DNA from: Steinernema hermaphroditum
Lineage: Eukaryota > Nematoda > Chromadorea > Rhabditida > Steinernematidae
DNA length: 64,000 nt
Direction: 5' to 3'
NCBI GenBank assembly: GCA_030435675.1
Contig: CM059623.1
Coordinates: 7,776,012-7,840,011, forward strand
Positions 1 to 12,201 of the stretch are shown in pieces (position 1 is the first letter of the stretch; the number at the start of each line of letters is the position of its first letter). The notes below the pieces were generated by a model. It saw only the letters and a list, made by a program, of their open reading frames with translations, did not search any database and had not been told where the DNA came from. A program made the position numbers and the translations under genes.

Positions 1-370
1 GAGCAAAGTGTGAAGTGCTTCACACCTTTGTGGATACCGTGTTACGCCTCACACTCACACTGTGAGGAGTGTGAGGCGAGTGTGAGGCACTTCACACTTT
101 CGTGGATACGGCCCCAGATGGTGTGCAAAAACAGCCTCAGCACGCTGCTCATTCTGGCCATTCAGGCCATCTCTATCCACAAGTCATATTTCCATTACGA
201 TGCCGCAGCGATGTTCCTGAATTAGTGTAAAATACGGTGGATTTGTGGGCAGTTTACGCAAAAAATGCAAAAGATAAGGCAAAATGATGACTTTTCCACA
301 AAAGCCAGCCTCTTAGGCCAAAACAGCAATGAAAGATAGTAATTTCGATGCACTGCTGCATAGAGCTATA

Positions 371-559
371 GTCCATTTTTTTTTTTCGAACTCCACAAAA
401 GCAATCAATCACAGCGCGGTGCACCCAGAATTTGCTCTAGCGCATTGAAAGGAGCGAACGAACGCACGAAATATTTGCCTTTCTTCAATGTGCTGGAGCG
501 AATTCTCAGTCTCGCCGCGCGGTGATTGATCGCTTTTGTGGAGTTCGAAAAAAATGGAC
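371..559. repeat. Short inverted-repeat transposon (MITE-like)
   Basis: Two arms of about 48 bp are reverse complements of each other (about 371-418 and 512-559), beginning GTCCATTTTTTT and ending AAAAATGGAC. The element is flanked on both sides by TATA, consistent with a TA or TATA target duplication. It has no coding capacity. It lies in what is probably an intron of the copper ATPase gene. The family is unknown; a Tc1/mariner-related MITE fits the TA flanks. Confidence 0.7.
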
Positions 560-659
560 TATAGGCGAACTTTATCGATTAGACCCTCCTTTACTCCCCG
601 GGAGGGGGGTAAAGACCACCTTCTCCCACCCCTGCCATAAATGATTTGCTACCATACCT

Positions 660-1389
660 CGGACAGTAATCAGCTTGCAGTCAAAGCCCATATCGTCAAT
701 CGCTTCCGCCACGGCTTCTCCTGTTGTTCTGGTAGAGTCATACACGATCGTTCCTAAACAAAGACTTCTGAACATTCGTAAAGAAAGCGTCTAGATTTAC
801 CTGTCTTTTCAGTTAGCGAAACGAATATCGACTTCACGTAATCTCTTTCTCCTACTGTGCTCTCGATGTTCTTAACACATGAGTGGCACGTCATCCCCTC
901 AATGGACACCAGAGCTTCCAGAAACGGGCTGTCCAGAGATGACAGGGAGATCACTTCAGCATCTAAAACAGCAGATAAACAGCAACCAATCAGGGCGAAT
1001 CCCAACCTTCCACGAGCGTCGCGTCGAATCCCACGTCGTCGATAGCCTCCACCACGGCGGGCGCTCCCCACCTGTTCGCGTCGTAAACGACGACGCCTAA
1101 AATGACACAATTACCCAGGGGACAGCCAGAGACGCTCACCTCGTTTGTCCTTTAGCGACACCTTCACAGAGTGAATTCCGGGCTTGTCGCCGACTGTTCC
1201 TTCGATGTTGCGGACGCAGGACTGACAAGTCATGCCCTCGATGCCGACGACGACCTTCCGCGCCCGCGGCTTCATGACGCTGCTGACGGTGATGATGGAG
1301 CCGTCAATCAGCGACTTGACGACTTCTCCGCCGTCCCGACTCATCTGGAGCAGCTTTGGACAATCAGCAGGCGGCGAAGAAGAGTACAA
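660..1389 (-). CDS. Copper-transporting P-type ATPase (ATP7-like), N-terminal exons, partial
   Basis: Two heavy-metal-associated domains are encoded, each with the copper-binding motif GMTCxSC (GMTCQSC, then GMTCHSC). Each domain is split by one intron at the same place and phase, followed by an exon starting G(V/T)(V/I)VYD and ending near DDxGFD. In this family the Cys pair takes Cu(I) from a chaperone and passes it to the membrane transport core, in the Golgi or at the plasma membrane. The last exon seen ends at about 660 with a GTATGG donor; the rest, including all membrane segments and the DKTGT core, must lie left of the window. The start may be the Met at 1389 or the one at 1344. A separate small HMA protein is possible, but tandem HMA domains favour ATP7. 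Confidence 0.8.
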
Positions 1390-3438
1390 AGACGGCGCGG
1401 TTTCAGACGCGATAAAAACGTTATCACTCCGCGGCGATACGTGCGGAAGCGCTTAATCGCCACTTCTTTCTTAGTCCAAAAATGGAGACGCGAAGGTAGG
1501 AGACGCGCCGGATGGGTACGAACGAGGGAGAATTACACGGCGGAGCCAGCCACCATATTGTTGGCTGGGCGCCGCTTCACGGTGTGTCGAATGGCCCATT
1601 TTTCCGTCCGCGGCCAAGTAGTAAATGTCACACGTTAGGACACCGGTCTTGCCAGATCTTCAGTTACTCGTATCTTCAGATTTGCACCGATTATGATCGG
1701 TAACAGTGCCCTTTTGTCCGCAAAATGATCAGCACCACGAATTCCATTAGTGAAATACAAAACCGTTCGAAAAACGGTCGAAGTTCTGACTTTCTGATAC
1801 TTTCATGTTAGCTCAAAATCACCTAGCTTACAAGCGAAATAACTTTCTCAATCTTGCGTGCCTCGTGGCCGTTCGGTGCGCAAAATGTTCAGGAGACAAC
1901 GGCGCACAACTTCAACATATGAATTTTGATATCATGCATTATTCGCAGAGAAATCAGCAATTTACTACTGAAATCGTCGTTTTTCGCAAAAAACGACCTG
2001 TCGTAAGTGCGAAATAACTTTTCGTAGATAGCGTATTTCTTGCTCAGTCGGTACGCAAAATGTTCAGCGTACTCTAACGCACAAATTCAACATATGAATT
2101 TAGTTCTAATGTCCTGAGTGTCGAGAAAAGTTAAAAAAGAGGTCGAAAAATGACCGAAAAAAGTCAAATTTTTAGGATTTTTGATATTTTGGTATCAATC
2201 GATAGCTTTCGACTTCATTAGTGATTTGCCATCGAAATTAGTGCGAACGGACTGATCTGCACGGAATGACAGGCCAAAAACTACCCAGAAAGCGACCAGG
2301 TCCCGCCACGAAGCGGCGGACGCTTTCGTGAACTAATTTCCCTTATGCTGACACGCCGTGGCTTGTTGGACGAAGGCTTCGCGTGGGATAATTACGGTGA
2401 GATGTTTTGGCGAACGGCGGCGATTTATTTCGACTCTGTACTCCGCGTTTTGAACTCGGTTCGTGTTGAAGAAGACGGAAATGGCGACGACTCGTGCTGA
2501 ACGGCTGCGTGCATGCTTGATCTAGATCTAGTTTTTCTAGATCGTTTGGCGGGATAAGAAGCGATGCGGGCAGTGCGTTGACTACCATGTGCTCACAATT
2601 TCCATCGGAGCGCTAATCAGTGACCTAGCAATGCCTTCTCGCCGCTAATAAATCTATGCGTAATACTGCAATATTTGAGTCAATATTTGCGAAAATAGCT
2701 GAAAAAATAGAGATCCACGAGGAAATAGAAATAAAAAAGGGTCCAGAGCATGTGACCGCCGCCGGAAATCAGTTGTTTGTTCCCTTTGGGCATGACGTCA
2801 CTCTTCGATGATGGATGCGCTCCTTGGCGCACTGCAAATAACACCGGAGATAGACCTGCAGCGGCATCCAAGCGGTGCCCTTTTCAGGGGTGCCCGTGGG
2901 AGGAGCGGCTGGAGTTGGCAGATGCCAAACTGCGGAATGGCTGTTGATTAAGCTCCTCCGCTGAGTTGCCGTCAAAGCAGAAAGCATATCTCGGAATGCT
3001 GATGTGCGGACTCGAAGAGCACAAACTACGGTCAGAAAGCAGAGAACGCGAGGGGTCTTTCGAAACAAAATGGACACATTTGGACCGCAGTGGGTGACCA
3101 GTCTTGCCACATGCTCGCAAACAACAACAAAATAGTGAGTAAACACCCAGAAGGCCTTCCGGTGGAGACGGAAGACGGCACTTGCTGTAAAAGTGCGCTA
3201 TCGGCAGAGGAACGAGGGGCTTCTGTCGCCGTTCGCCAAACGTTGACGAAGGAGAGAGTCGCCACGGGGGCGATGGTTCCCTTCTGTGACGAAAGTGTTT
3301 GGGGCATTAGAAAAGGGGAACCATCGCTTCCGCCTCAAAGTGGTTCCTTTTAGCGTTTCGGAATAATTTATGCTTCTGACTATGTACATACACGCTCTAC
3401 AACTGCAGAATCGGGGAGGTACTCGTAGCTTTTGGCCT
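1390..3438. other. Intergenic, with a degenerate direct repeat
   Basis: No convincing gene is seen. Two diverged direct copies of about 100 bp lie at roughly 1833-1930 and 2006-2100, sharing GCGAAATAACTTT, CGCAAAATGTTCAG and ATTCAACATATGAATTT-like blocks. The open frames here are short and lack family similarity or convincing splice sites. Part of 2.6-3.4 kb could be the 3' untranslated region of the flippase gene. Confidence 0.5.
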
Positions 3439-6400
3439 TCATATACGGAGGAAATTGATGGGACGGCCACAGATTACGGTAGGGGGCATCTTCTGCTGAA
3501 TCTCCGCTTTCCTCTTTTCCTGCTCGAGGAAGACGTCGGAAGGCTGGATGGTGTTGGTCATGAGGATGGCGATGGTGCGAGGCAGGAGCGCGACGACGGT
3601 GGTGAGCAGAAGGACGTACCAGAAGTTGTGGTCAGTCATTGAGGCTATGTAGGTGCCGACGGGCGGGTTCGCCCCCACCTCAAGGCGCGGGGAGACGAAG
3701 AGGGCGTAGAGGAAGTTGATGCCGAAGTACAAGACGGTGAAGACGATGTTCATCCACATGAGGGGCATCGTCCAGCTTCCGGTAATGAGCAGCAAGTGTC
3801 CACTGTTGACCACATAGATGCCAGAGCAAAGCTGGAACGAGAAGGCCCAATAGTCGCTCGCCGTCTCGTTGTACACCTGGAATACCGTAATCCCCAGGAA
3901 GCAGATGAGCACGTACTCCGTAGGCGATGAAGAAGATGACAGCGCTCTGCCAGAGGGCGTCGGCCATATTAAGGAAGAAGTCGCGGTTTCGGTAGAGCTT
4001 GTTCCGGCGACCCTGCTTGTACAGCTCGGGGTGGCCGCCTAGGACGAACTCATCGGCATCCTGATCGAAGATACCGTGGAAGACGGGCTGGAGGCTGAAG
4101 AAGGGCTTCGGCTGGGATGGGACAGGGCTTGCCTGGTATAGACGATAGAGTAGAGCATCGAGAAGAGAGGGTCGAGGGGCGTGTTGGCGGAGAAGTCGTT
4201 GAAGAACTGGTACCAGAAGACAACGAACACCCAGCTCTGCAAGGATTGACTGACAAGGGACCTGTCTGATATGTCCGCCGAGTTAAGAGCTCAAATTTGG
4301 CATAGTAATAGGACTTCACAAGACTAATACAGAGCCAAAGGCGTTTCGCCTGTCGTTGACTTTAACCTAGTTAAAAGCATGACTAAAAATTTGGAAAATT
4401 CCACCAGATTTCAACCGGATTCGAACCCGCATTGAGAAAACAGTGGTCCTGCAACGTGACCACTGCGCTATTCGATCTTGTATTATCCTTAATGAGTGAA
4501 TTTTCCCAATTTTTAATGCTTTTAACTAGGTTAAAGTCAACGACAGGCGAAAAGCCTTTGGCTCCGTATTAGTCTTGTGAAGTCCTATTACTATGCCAAA
4601 TTTGAGCTCCCAACTCGGCGGACATATCAGACAGGTCCCTTGTGAGACTACAGGTTCGAGCCTAACCGCGTTTTTGTAGAGGAAGTAGAGGAAGGCGCTC
4701 GCGATGCGGTAGTAGGACCAGTGACCGTGGACAAGAAGCAGCTTCCGGAGGTAGAAGAAGCGCGCGACAGCAAAGTCAGAGGCCATGGCCGCCTGCAATG
4801 CCATACCGTAATGCCCTTGTCCCGATGACCCTACCTGCATGCCCTCGAGACCGGTGATTCCGACGCCAACGTCGGCCGTCTGGATCATGGGGACATCGTT
4901 GGCGCCGTCGCCAATGGCGAGCGTCTTCCCCTTCAGGCGTTTCTTCACAGCCTTCACGACGTCTGACTTCCCGGCCGGCGTCATACGGTAGCAAAGGACG
5001 GCGACACAACTGCAATGACTCCCTTAGTGCAGCCTCGTCCTTTCTTGTGACTTCCTCCTACTTGGCGACGCACTCGACCATCTCAGCCTGGCCCTGGCGG
5101 AGGTGATCGATGGCGGAGGGGTTGAGGACGAGGTTGTAGGGCACGGCGGCGTCGACGGCGCGGAGGTCCTCGAGGCCGTCGATCTGATGCGTCGACGCGT
5201 CGTTGCCGAAGAGGCCACAGGAGCGCGCGATGTTAAGGGCCGTCTCCAGCTTGTCTCCCGTCAGGACCCACACTTGGATGCCGGCCCTGCGCAGGGAGGA
5301 GATCGTCTCCTCCACGTTCTCCTGAAGACGGTCCTCGATGGCCGTGACACCGAGCAGTTCGAGATTGTCTTCCATAAACGAGGCCGCCTCGCCGAGCATC
5401 TCGTCGTCCGCGTCTACGGCCACCTTCTCTGCCTGAACAGAATCTTCTTGATCGCCTCTTTTCGATACTCACCTCTTCGTAGACGTCGAGCCACTCCTCA
5501 AAAGCCTCTTCCTCGAGTGGTTTCACCGCCACACACAGCGTCCGAAGACCGTCCATGGCGTACTGGTCGATGGCGGCCTTGGAGTCGGCGACGATTCGTT
5601 GTCCTTCGACGGATTCGGAGAAGGCCCGGGAGAGCCTCGGGAGGATAGCCGCGTCGGCGCCCTTGCAGAAGAGTTGGAGGCGTCCGCTGCTCCTCTCCCT
5701 CACCACGACGGACATCCGCTTCCGTGTAGAGTCAAAGGGGAGCACCTTGACGATCTCGAACTCCACGTCACCGTCGCTGGGTGTCTCGATGACCGCCCGG
5801 TGGAACTCGCGGCTCTTCAGTGTGAATCCATAAGCGTTCGCCGCGTAGACCAGCGAAAGGTCGTCGGTACTCTCAGCCTGGTACGTCCGCGTCTCCTCGG
5901 ACTCTTCCACCGTCACCGGAAGCCTCGCTGCGCTCGAGTAGCGCTTGAACGAACGAAGCCTGAAGAAGTCACACTGAGAAGAGGCCGAGTGCGGACTTCG
6001 GTCTACAGACACCTTTCCAGTCTGTCCCAAAAATTGTCTTTGTAGACTTTGTGGTGCTGCAGACAGAAAGGAGGAAGACTAGACGGCGCAGAGCAGCCTT
6101 GTCGCCCCTCTGCGCCGCTCGTTTTCATTTCGAAGTGATCGTCGCCGAGAGCATGTCCGACACGGATCTCGTCAATTTCAAAGTCGGCAAGGTGAGTCCC
6201 TTCCAACAGCCGTTGTAGCCGGTAGAGTGCCTCAGATAGTCTGTGCCCGCTGGAAAGTGCTCGAGAAGCTTGGCGCCGGAGGCTGCGGGGCAGTCTACGA
6301 GGTGACCGACATCAAGAATAAGGGCTACACGGCGGCGCTAAAGGTCGAGTCGAACAACGTCGATGACGGCGGTGTCCTCAAGCTGGAGGCCGACGTGCTC

Positions 6401-9400
6401 AAAAGGCTTGCCAGCCGCCCGAACGTCATCCGCCTCATCCACTCTGGGAAGCGCGGGAAATACAGGTGAGTGTCCCCACCAGATCCAATTTCATCGCTTC
6501 AGTTTTCAGCTTCATCGTGATGACTCTTTGCGGTCCCGACTTGATGTTCCTCCGTCGCATCGCGGGCCGGAACGCGAATCCGCGCGTAGATGACAAGTTC
6601 TCAGAGACGACAGTCCTTCGCGTAGGCGTGCACGCTCTCTACGCGATCAAACAGGTGAGCCCACGAGCCATGTCCCCGTGCACTTCTTTGCGTTTCAGGT
6701 GCACGAGGTCGGCTTCGCGCACCGCGACGTGAAGCCCGGCAACATGGTAATCGGTCAGTACGGACATGGCGCGAGGATGATATACACGGTCGACTATGGT
6801 ATGTTTCCTCTCGGGAGGCAGCTCTCGAAGAGACTTTTGCAGGCATGGTGCGCTCTTTCGTAGTGCGAGACGAGCAAGGGAAACTGACCTTCCGGAAGCC
6901 TCGGAAGCGCGTTCTCCTACGGGGCACGCTCCGCTACTGCTCGACGAACGTCCACAAACGCATCGAGCAGGGCCGCGTTGACGACATGTGGTCGCTCCTC
7001 TACATGCTCGTAGAGCTCATGGCGGGCCTCCCCTGGAACTCTATCAGGGATGAGGCACAGCTGCAGAAGATGAAGGAGGGCATCACCGACGACACACTCT
7101 TTCAGCTCTGTCCACCCGAGTTCGGTGCCATCGCCGATCATCTGCGCACTCTCGGCTACGAAGACCGCCCCGACTACAGGCTCGTTTACGACCAAGTGAG
7201 TCCACTCCTCTACTCATCTAGGAAGATAACTGCTGTTCAGTTCATGAAAGGAATCAAGAGGATCAAGGCGTCGTTTAGGGATCCCTTCGACTGGGAAGAC
7301 GACAAGGACATCGCGGAGTTCATGGGAACGGCGATCAGCATCAGCGAGAAGGAGATCAAGAATCCGCTGAAAGGTGAGCGGACATCTGAGGAGAGAGAGT
7401 GAAAGTAGCTTTCAGGAGAAGAGCTCGAGTGGAAAATGTACCCGACGACGGACCCGAAGAGGTTCGAGGAGAACATCCTCGGAATGTGACCTCATAAACC
7501 AACCTTTTACCTATGAGCTTCACGCTGTTGTTTAGACGGTCTGACCACGTGGGAGTTCTCTTGATAGCGCCCGTCTGTTCCCCCAGTTCCAGCGTGATGT
7601 CGGTTGCCGGATGGGAGTGGTCACATGGGGTGGACGCAGGTCTAAACGTACGCAAGTGGGATTGGGGGATGAGTTCACATACGTGGGCGCGGAGTCGTAG
7701 AAGACGCTGTTGCCGACGCGGAACGGGGCGTCCTTGTCGGAGTCGCCGCCCTTCTCAAAGTAGCCGTCGTCCACGGTGTCCACGGCCTGTTGCTTGTTCA
7801 CAAATACGGTGTTGCAGACGGCGAGAGCGAAGAAGAAGCTCTGAATGGCAGAGTCCGGAGGCACTCCAGCGCTCATCATCTCCTGGAGGCGCCTGCTGGT
7901 CCGCGGAGACTTCTCCGATTCACCGCCAACGGGAACAACGTCAGGGGGGAAGCGCTCCCCGGCGATGGAGCAGTGCCTACAGAGAGATGCATCGAGAGGC
8001 ATGGGGAGGAACCTACTTGAAGAGCATCCGGTTCTCTGTGAGCGTTCCCGTCTTGTCGGAGAGGACGTACTTGATCTGTCCTAGCTCCTCGGGAATGTTG
8101 AGCGAGTGGTAGACGAAGTTACGGTCCTGTTCGAGGTGGTACATCGAGACGTCGAGTGACATCATCCAGAGCTGCGCACCGCGGATGACCTCGATGGAGA
8201 TGTAGAGCGAGATGGGGATGAGAACTTGGAAGTTGATGGCGAGGGAGACAAAGTTGAGCAGTGCGTCGACGACGGAGAAGTGCTGCAGGGCGTCGGGCCA
8301 ATAGGGGACGCCCAGCTTCTTCGGCGTCGTCAGGTAGAAGCCCATACTGATGGCGGTGATGACGACGAGGATGGCGATACAGAAGAGGACGAAGCGGTTG
8401 GTGTGCGCCTCGAGGGAGCTCCGCTTGTTCTTCGCATTTCCGTTGTTCAGCATCGCCTTTGTGTCCTTCCCTGAATCCTGTGAGTCTGAAACCTCCGCTC
8501 AAAAGCTCTCCCCACCTGCGTAAAGGACGATGCCATCGACATACCTCGTATCGCGCACCTGGCAACCCCGTAGCATCACGTTCCCCTTCCGGATTGAGTC
8601 CTTCGATCCATCGGCGTACTCGACGCGTCCCGATATCTTCTGGATCTCCTTCGTTGGGTGTCCACAGAAAACCGTCGCATTGAACTGCTCCGCGTCGAAC
8701 TTCTTCGCACAGAAGCGGCGACAACCCGGGAGGACTCCGAGCTGCTTCTTGTTCGTCTCACCGTCGAGGTTCGCCGTCTCGACGAACACTTGGCCCTCGG
8801 GATCCGACGACTTTATGAGCAGGATGTCCGCCGGGATCGTCTCGTCGTTCGAGAGGTGCACCACGTCGCCCACGATGATGTTCTCCCAGCGCATCTTCCG
8901 GAAACGTCCCTCGTTGCTGCAACGAGGTAAATGCACTTCACGACATGCCAGCTCTTGTTTTCAAGTGTTTTTAAATGAAAACCGATCAGTCTTCTGGGGC
9001 AACTTCTGTTTTGTGCCATTGAAACCAAAAAGAACCGACCTGTCCCAGACGTGGCACCTCGTGTGGTTGATCTTCTGGTCCAGTCGATGGCGCCGGAAGT
9101 CCTCGTAGGCGTCTTTGAGGGCCGTGAGGAACATAACGAAGCTGATCGGTATGAGACCGACGTATTTGCTGGCAATGTGCAGGGCGGGAATGAACTGCAG
9201 TCCTGAAAGGGTCGCTTAGGAACGCGCGCAAAAGGGAGCGAGCACCTGCGATCAGGAGCAGATATATGTTGGCGACTCTCTTGAGTTGGTAGTAGAGGTT
9301 GAGGGGAATGAAGGTGAAGAGGTTGTACTTGGTGGTAGAGATGTCATTGTGGGGATATATACGGTAGTTCTGCAGTCGGTATCGGGGCACATCGGGTTCG

Positions 9401-9667
9401 TGGATGTTCGGTTGGATGAGTCGGTCCCTACGAAATAGATAAGCTAATCTTTGGGAAAACAGCTCCGAAGTGGGAAAAACAAAATCGAAATCGATTAGAA
9501 GGTGAATCAAACTCATTGGACTCAACTTACTTTTCGGGATAGTCGTCGCCGGGAGAGAAGAGTGTCGGGAGAGAGATAGAGGCGAACCTGTCGAGGACGG
9601 GTCGGGAGGGCGGATTCCACTGCGTCGACGTCCTCCGGTGGGTCTTCTGTGCCCTCTGCGATGTCAT
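3439..9667 (-). CDS. P4-ATPase, phospholipid flippase (ATP10-like class suspected)
   Basis: P4-ATPases move phospholipids from the outer to the cytosolic leaflet using ATP. Reading the minus strand, the start is the ATG at 9667, whose frame continues across the first intron into the conserved [10 protein letters not shown] block and the first membrane segment. Then come the actuator signature DGETN, the phosphorylation site DKTGTLT (about 8.06 kb), the nucleotide-binding [14 protein letters not shown], the hinge [10 protein letters not shown], and a C-terminal domain with several hydrophobic segments ending at 3439. Introns are mostly 38-50 nt. Two apparent frameshifts in the 3' part disappear when short introns are removed: 3877-3916 (GT-AG) and 4095-4132 (GC-AG). 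The intron of about 1.65 kb between [10 protein letters not shown] and the NPF-like [11 protein letters not shown] exon holds a whole kinase gene on the other strand, and another intron holds a foldback element. The class is a guess. Confidence 0.9.
4253..4650. repeat. Foldback element in a flippase intron
   Basis: Arms of about 135-140 bp (4253-4395 and 4517-4650) are near-perfect reverse complements; both contain CAAGGGACCTGTCTGATATG and TTTAACCTAGTTAAAAGC or their complements. The roughly 120-bp centre carries a tRNA-like sequence. No open frame is present. The element lies wholly inside an intron between the exon ending FLYFLYKN and the exon beginning SWVFVVFW, so splicing of the host gene need not be disturbed. 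Confidence 0.8.
4404..4476 (-). other. tRNA-like sequence at the loop of a foldback element
   Basis: On the minus strand there is an A-box-like TAGCGCAGTGGTCACG and, about 40 nt later, a B-box-like GGGTTCGAATCC. These are the internal promoter parts of a tRNA gene. The acceptor and anticodon stems do not pair well by eye, so this is more likely a tRNA-derived relic than a working tRNA gene. Confidence 0.35.
6153..7489 (+). CDS. Tau-tubulin kinase-type Ser/Thr kinase (CK1 superfamily), nested gene
   Basis: Exon 1 (6153-6191) gives [13 protein letters not shown]; exon 2 begins at 6236 and carries the glycine loop GAGGCGAVY and the ATP lysine in AALKVES. Later exons carry HRDVKPGN (catalytic loop, intact) and VDYG, where the usual DFG is DYG. 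The C-lobe follows with RGTLRYCS and DDMWSLLYM, and the stop is at 7489. At least six introns of about 40-50 nt interrupt it, all with GTRAG donors. Members phosphorylate serine/threonine; in nematodes many are germline or sperm kinases, but no role can be assigned here. The gene sits on the plus strand inside a flippase intron. The catalytic residues look complete, so an active kinase is likely. Confidence 0.9.
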
Positions 9668-10134
9668 CGACCGTCAGAATCCGCAACAATCGATCGACGT
9701 CTACGAAGAGAGCACTAAACTGAATAAGGGCTGATCGACGGGAAAGGGCCCGCGGCGCGATAAGACGACTCATCGGCAAACACGTGTGGGGCCCTTCGCG
9801 GTCCCCTCCGCCTCGCCTCGGCGCTTATTCATCTCCTCGGTGAATTCGGACAACGTTCAGTGAAGTTGGCGAAACCCTTTGCGCCGTGGAGTCTTTCGAA
9901 GGTGTCTCTGTGGACGAAAACGACAAGAGGCGGAGTTCCGGTGACGTGATAGGAAATAAAAAACGGTTGTAGGAGTACGGTGATAATAGTGTTACGGTAT
10001 TCTTCTGTGGTCCAGCGATCTTGGCACCGCAGTGGTCAGATCTACCAAAGCCTTCATACGTATTTTCGGAAGCGAATCGACCCGATACCATCAAGTATTG
10101 TAGATTTCATTTCACCACAATCAGCATGTGAGGG

Positions 10135-11863
10135 TCACCAGTGCGTGCAAGTGGAAGAAGGGGCGCGCGGGGTGTGCGTAAAGACGACGTCCTCGTAGCG
10201 CTTCCGAAGAACAGCCTCCAGTTCCTCGACGTGATTTATATTTCTTGTCTCGGCTACGACTTCAACTTTCACCGAGAATATATCTTGTCGAACCCAAGCT
10301 CTTTCCTGAAGACACAATTAGTGACTTTCGAGGACCTCGATTACACCTGGAACATATCCTTTATGCTGGCGCGGCAGGAAGCAATTATGGAACAAAGCTC
10401 CGCTATACCCCCGGGCCGATCAGAGACGACGACGCTGAAACGTGTCAAACGCGAGTCGAAGACGAGGCCACGGTCTATAGAGCGTCCAAGGCACGTAGTG
10501 TCGATGTTTCCACCGGAGAGGATCATCACGACGCGCTTGCCCGCGAGCTCCGGGAGCTGTCCTGCAATGGCCTTTTAACGCTTCTCTGATGGATCTTCCA
10601 CACCTGATAGGAGTGCGGCCACTCCGACGCCTCCAGCGCCCTCGACGACGACCTTCTCCCACTCGACGAGCCTTAGAATGGCCAGTGCGATGCTCTCCTC
10701 TGTTACCGTAACCATCTTGTCGACGTAGTCCTTCGCACTGTGGAAGGCGTTCACTCCTACAAGAGGCACAGACAGGCCATCGGCCAAAGTCGGCAAGGAT
10801 TTGGTCATAACAGGCTCTCCTTTCTCCAGTGACCTCTGAATCGGATCGTTAGTCTAATCCTACCGCAAACGGCTTACCGTGAACGCGGTGCACTTTTCTG
10901 ATTCGACGCCTATAACCTGAAAGAACTACGAGTTTCAAATGTGGAATTAAATAAGGCACAATATTGGACAAAAAAGGAAAACTTGCGATTTTGACCATTT
11001 TCATCTGACAAAATGGCAAAGCACGAACCTGAATGCTTGGATAGAGGGTTTTGATGACAGTGGCCATGCCAGAAATGAGACCTCCGCCACCTACGGGGAT
11101 AATCACAGCATCGATGCCTTGTAGTTGATCGAGGATCTCGAGGGCGATGGTTCCCGTTCCTGCGAGGATATCAATATGGTCATAGCCATTGATATACTTC
11201 CCTCCGCTTTCGTGCGCCATCTGCAGAGCGATCTCCCGCGAAACGGTGATGTCTTTTCCCTGAATCCACAGTCAGCCTTCGCTTCGGCGTTCCGATTCAC
11301 CTCAACGCGGATGTTCGCTCCGAACTTCGTGCACGAGTCAATCTTCATGAGTGGCGCATGACGGGGCATCACTACCGTAATCGGGACGCCCAGTTTGCGT
11401 CCGTGATAACTGAGTGCAAGAGCGTGGTTGCCGGCGGAGGCTGCGAAGACGCCGGCTTTCTTCTCTTCCTCGGAGAGACGCAGAAGGGCGAATCGGCCAC
11501 CGCGCTCTTTGAAGCTTCCGGTCACCTGATTCAGTTCCATCTTCAAAAAGACTTCTACTCCAAGGCTAGCCGAGAGTTTTTGTGAGCGTCGACACTCCGT
11601 GCGCACGATGCCGTCGCGGATGTTGTAGGCCGCAGCCGAGATGAGTGCGAAATCCACCTTCTTCGGGTTTGCCGGGTCGCAACAGGGATCCAGCAGCGGT
11701 GCGGGAGTCACATCCGCCCCCTCTCCGCCAATCTTCCGTGTCGTTTCCTTTTTGAACGACAACATCGACTTCCACCGGAGGAAGGATGCTACAAGACAAG
11801 TATTCCATCTATCGTACCCGTCAGGCACTCACCGATCCGCAAAAGTCCCCCTTGGAAGAGCAT
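10135..11863 (-). CDS. Threonine/serine ammonia-lyase (PLP-dependent) with C-terminal ACT domain
   Basis: The enzyme deaminates L-threonine or L-serine to the 2-oxo acid and ammonia using pyridoxal phosphate. The start is the ATG at 11863: its short exon joins in frame across a GTGAGT intron to MLSFKKE and the core. The PLP lysine lies in GSFKERGG, the substrate loop is SAGNHA, and the glycine loop for PLP phosphate is PVGGGGLISG. The last two exons form an ACT domain (LTRFSVVVSDRPGGIAEL, then the half containing VEVVAETRN). This layout matches eukaryotic catabolic threonine dehydratases and not plain serine racemase, which lacks ACT. Introns are short, for example one from GTGAATCGG to TTCAG after IRVE. 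Regulation through ACT is family knowledge only. Confidence 0.88.
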
Positions 11864-12201
11864 CGTCGCCACGCCGACCGATTCCGATTCGTCAAACGCC
11901 GCCGAATGGGAGCAGAAGCAGAAGAGACGTCCATAATTCTAATGTATGCATCCTAGACGTCTATCTTGTTCCGCGGCGTGCGATGAGACAAGTGTGGGAA
12001 TCGGAGAAAAAGATTTATTACCACAAGGTTAAAAAATCTACCGTTTTTCAAACGGATTCGGTTTCTCTAGAATCTGACAACACCGAGAATTGAGTAGTAC
12101 AAGTACAAGAGAGTGAGAGAGCAGAGGTTACAACAACACTCGAGAAACCCGTAGAGCGATTAGCGTGGCAAGTGAGAATGTACATTTGCTACAAGGATAG
12201 C

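Noticed and set aside
3690..4140. Frameshifts in the flippase C-terminal exons suggesting a pseudogene
   Set aside because: Both frame changes are removed by plausible short introns (3877-3916 and 4095-4132), and the joined protein matches the family.
4404..4476. A functional tRNA gene
   Set aside because: A and B boxes are present, but the stems do not pair properly and the sequence is the loop of a mobile palindrome.
11220..11270. Frame break in the ammonia-lyase gene after NAEAKADCGF
   Set aside because: That stretch is a translated 44-nt intron (GTGAAT to TTCAG); skipping it gives a continuous conserved frame.
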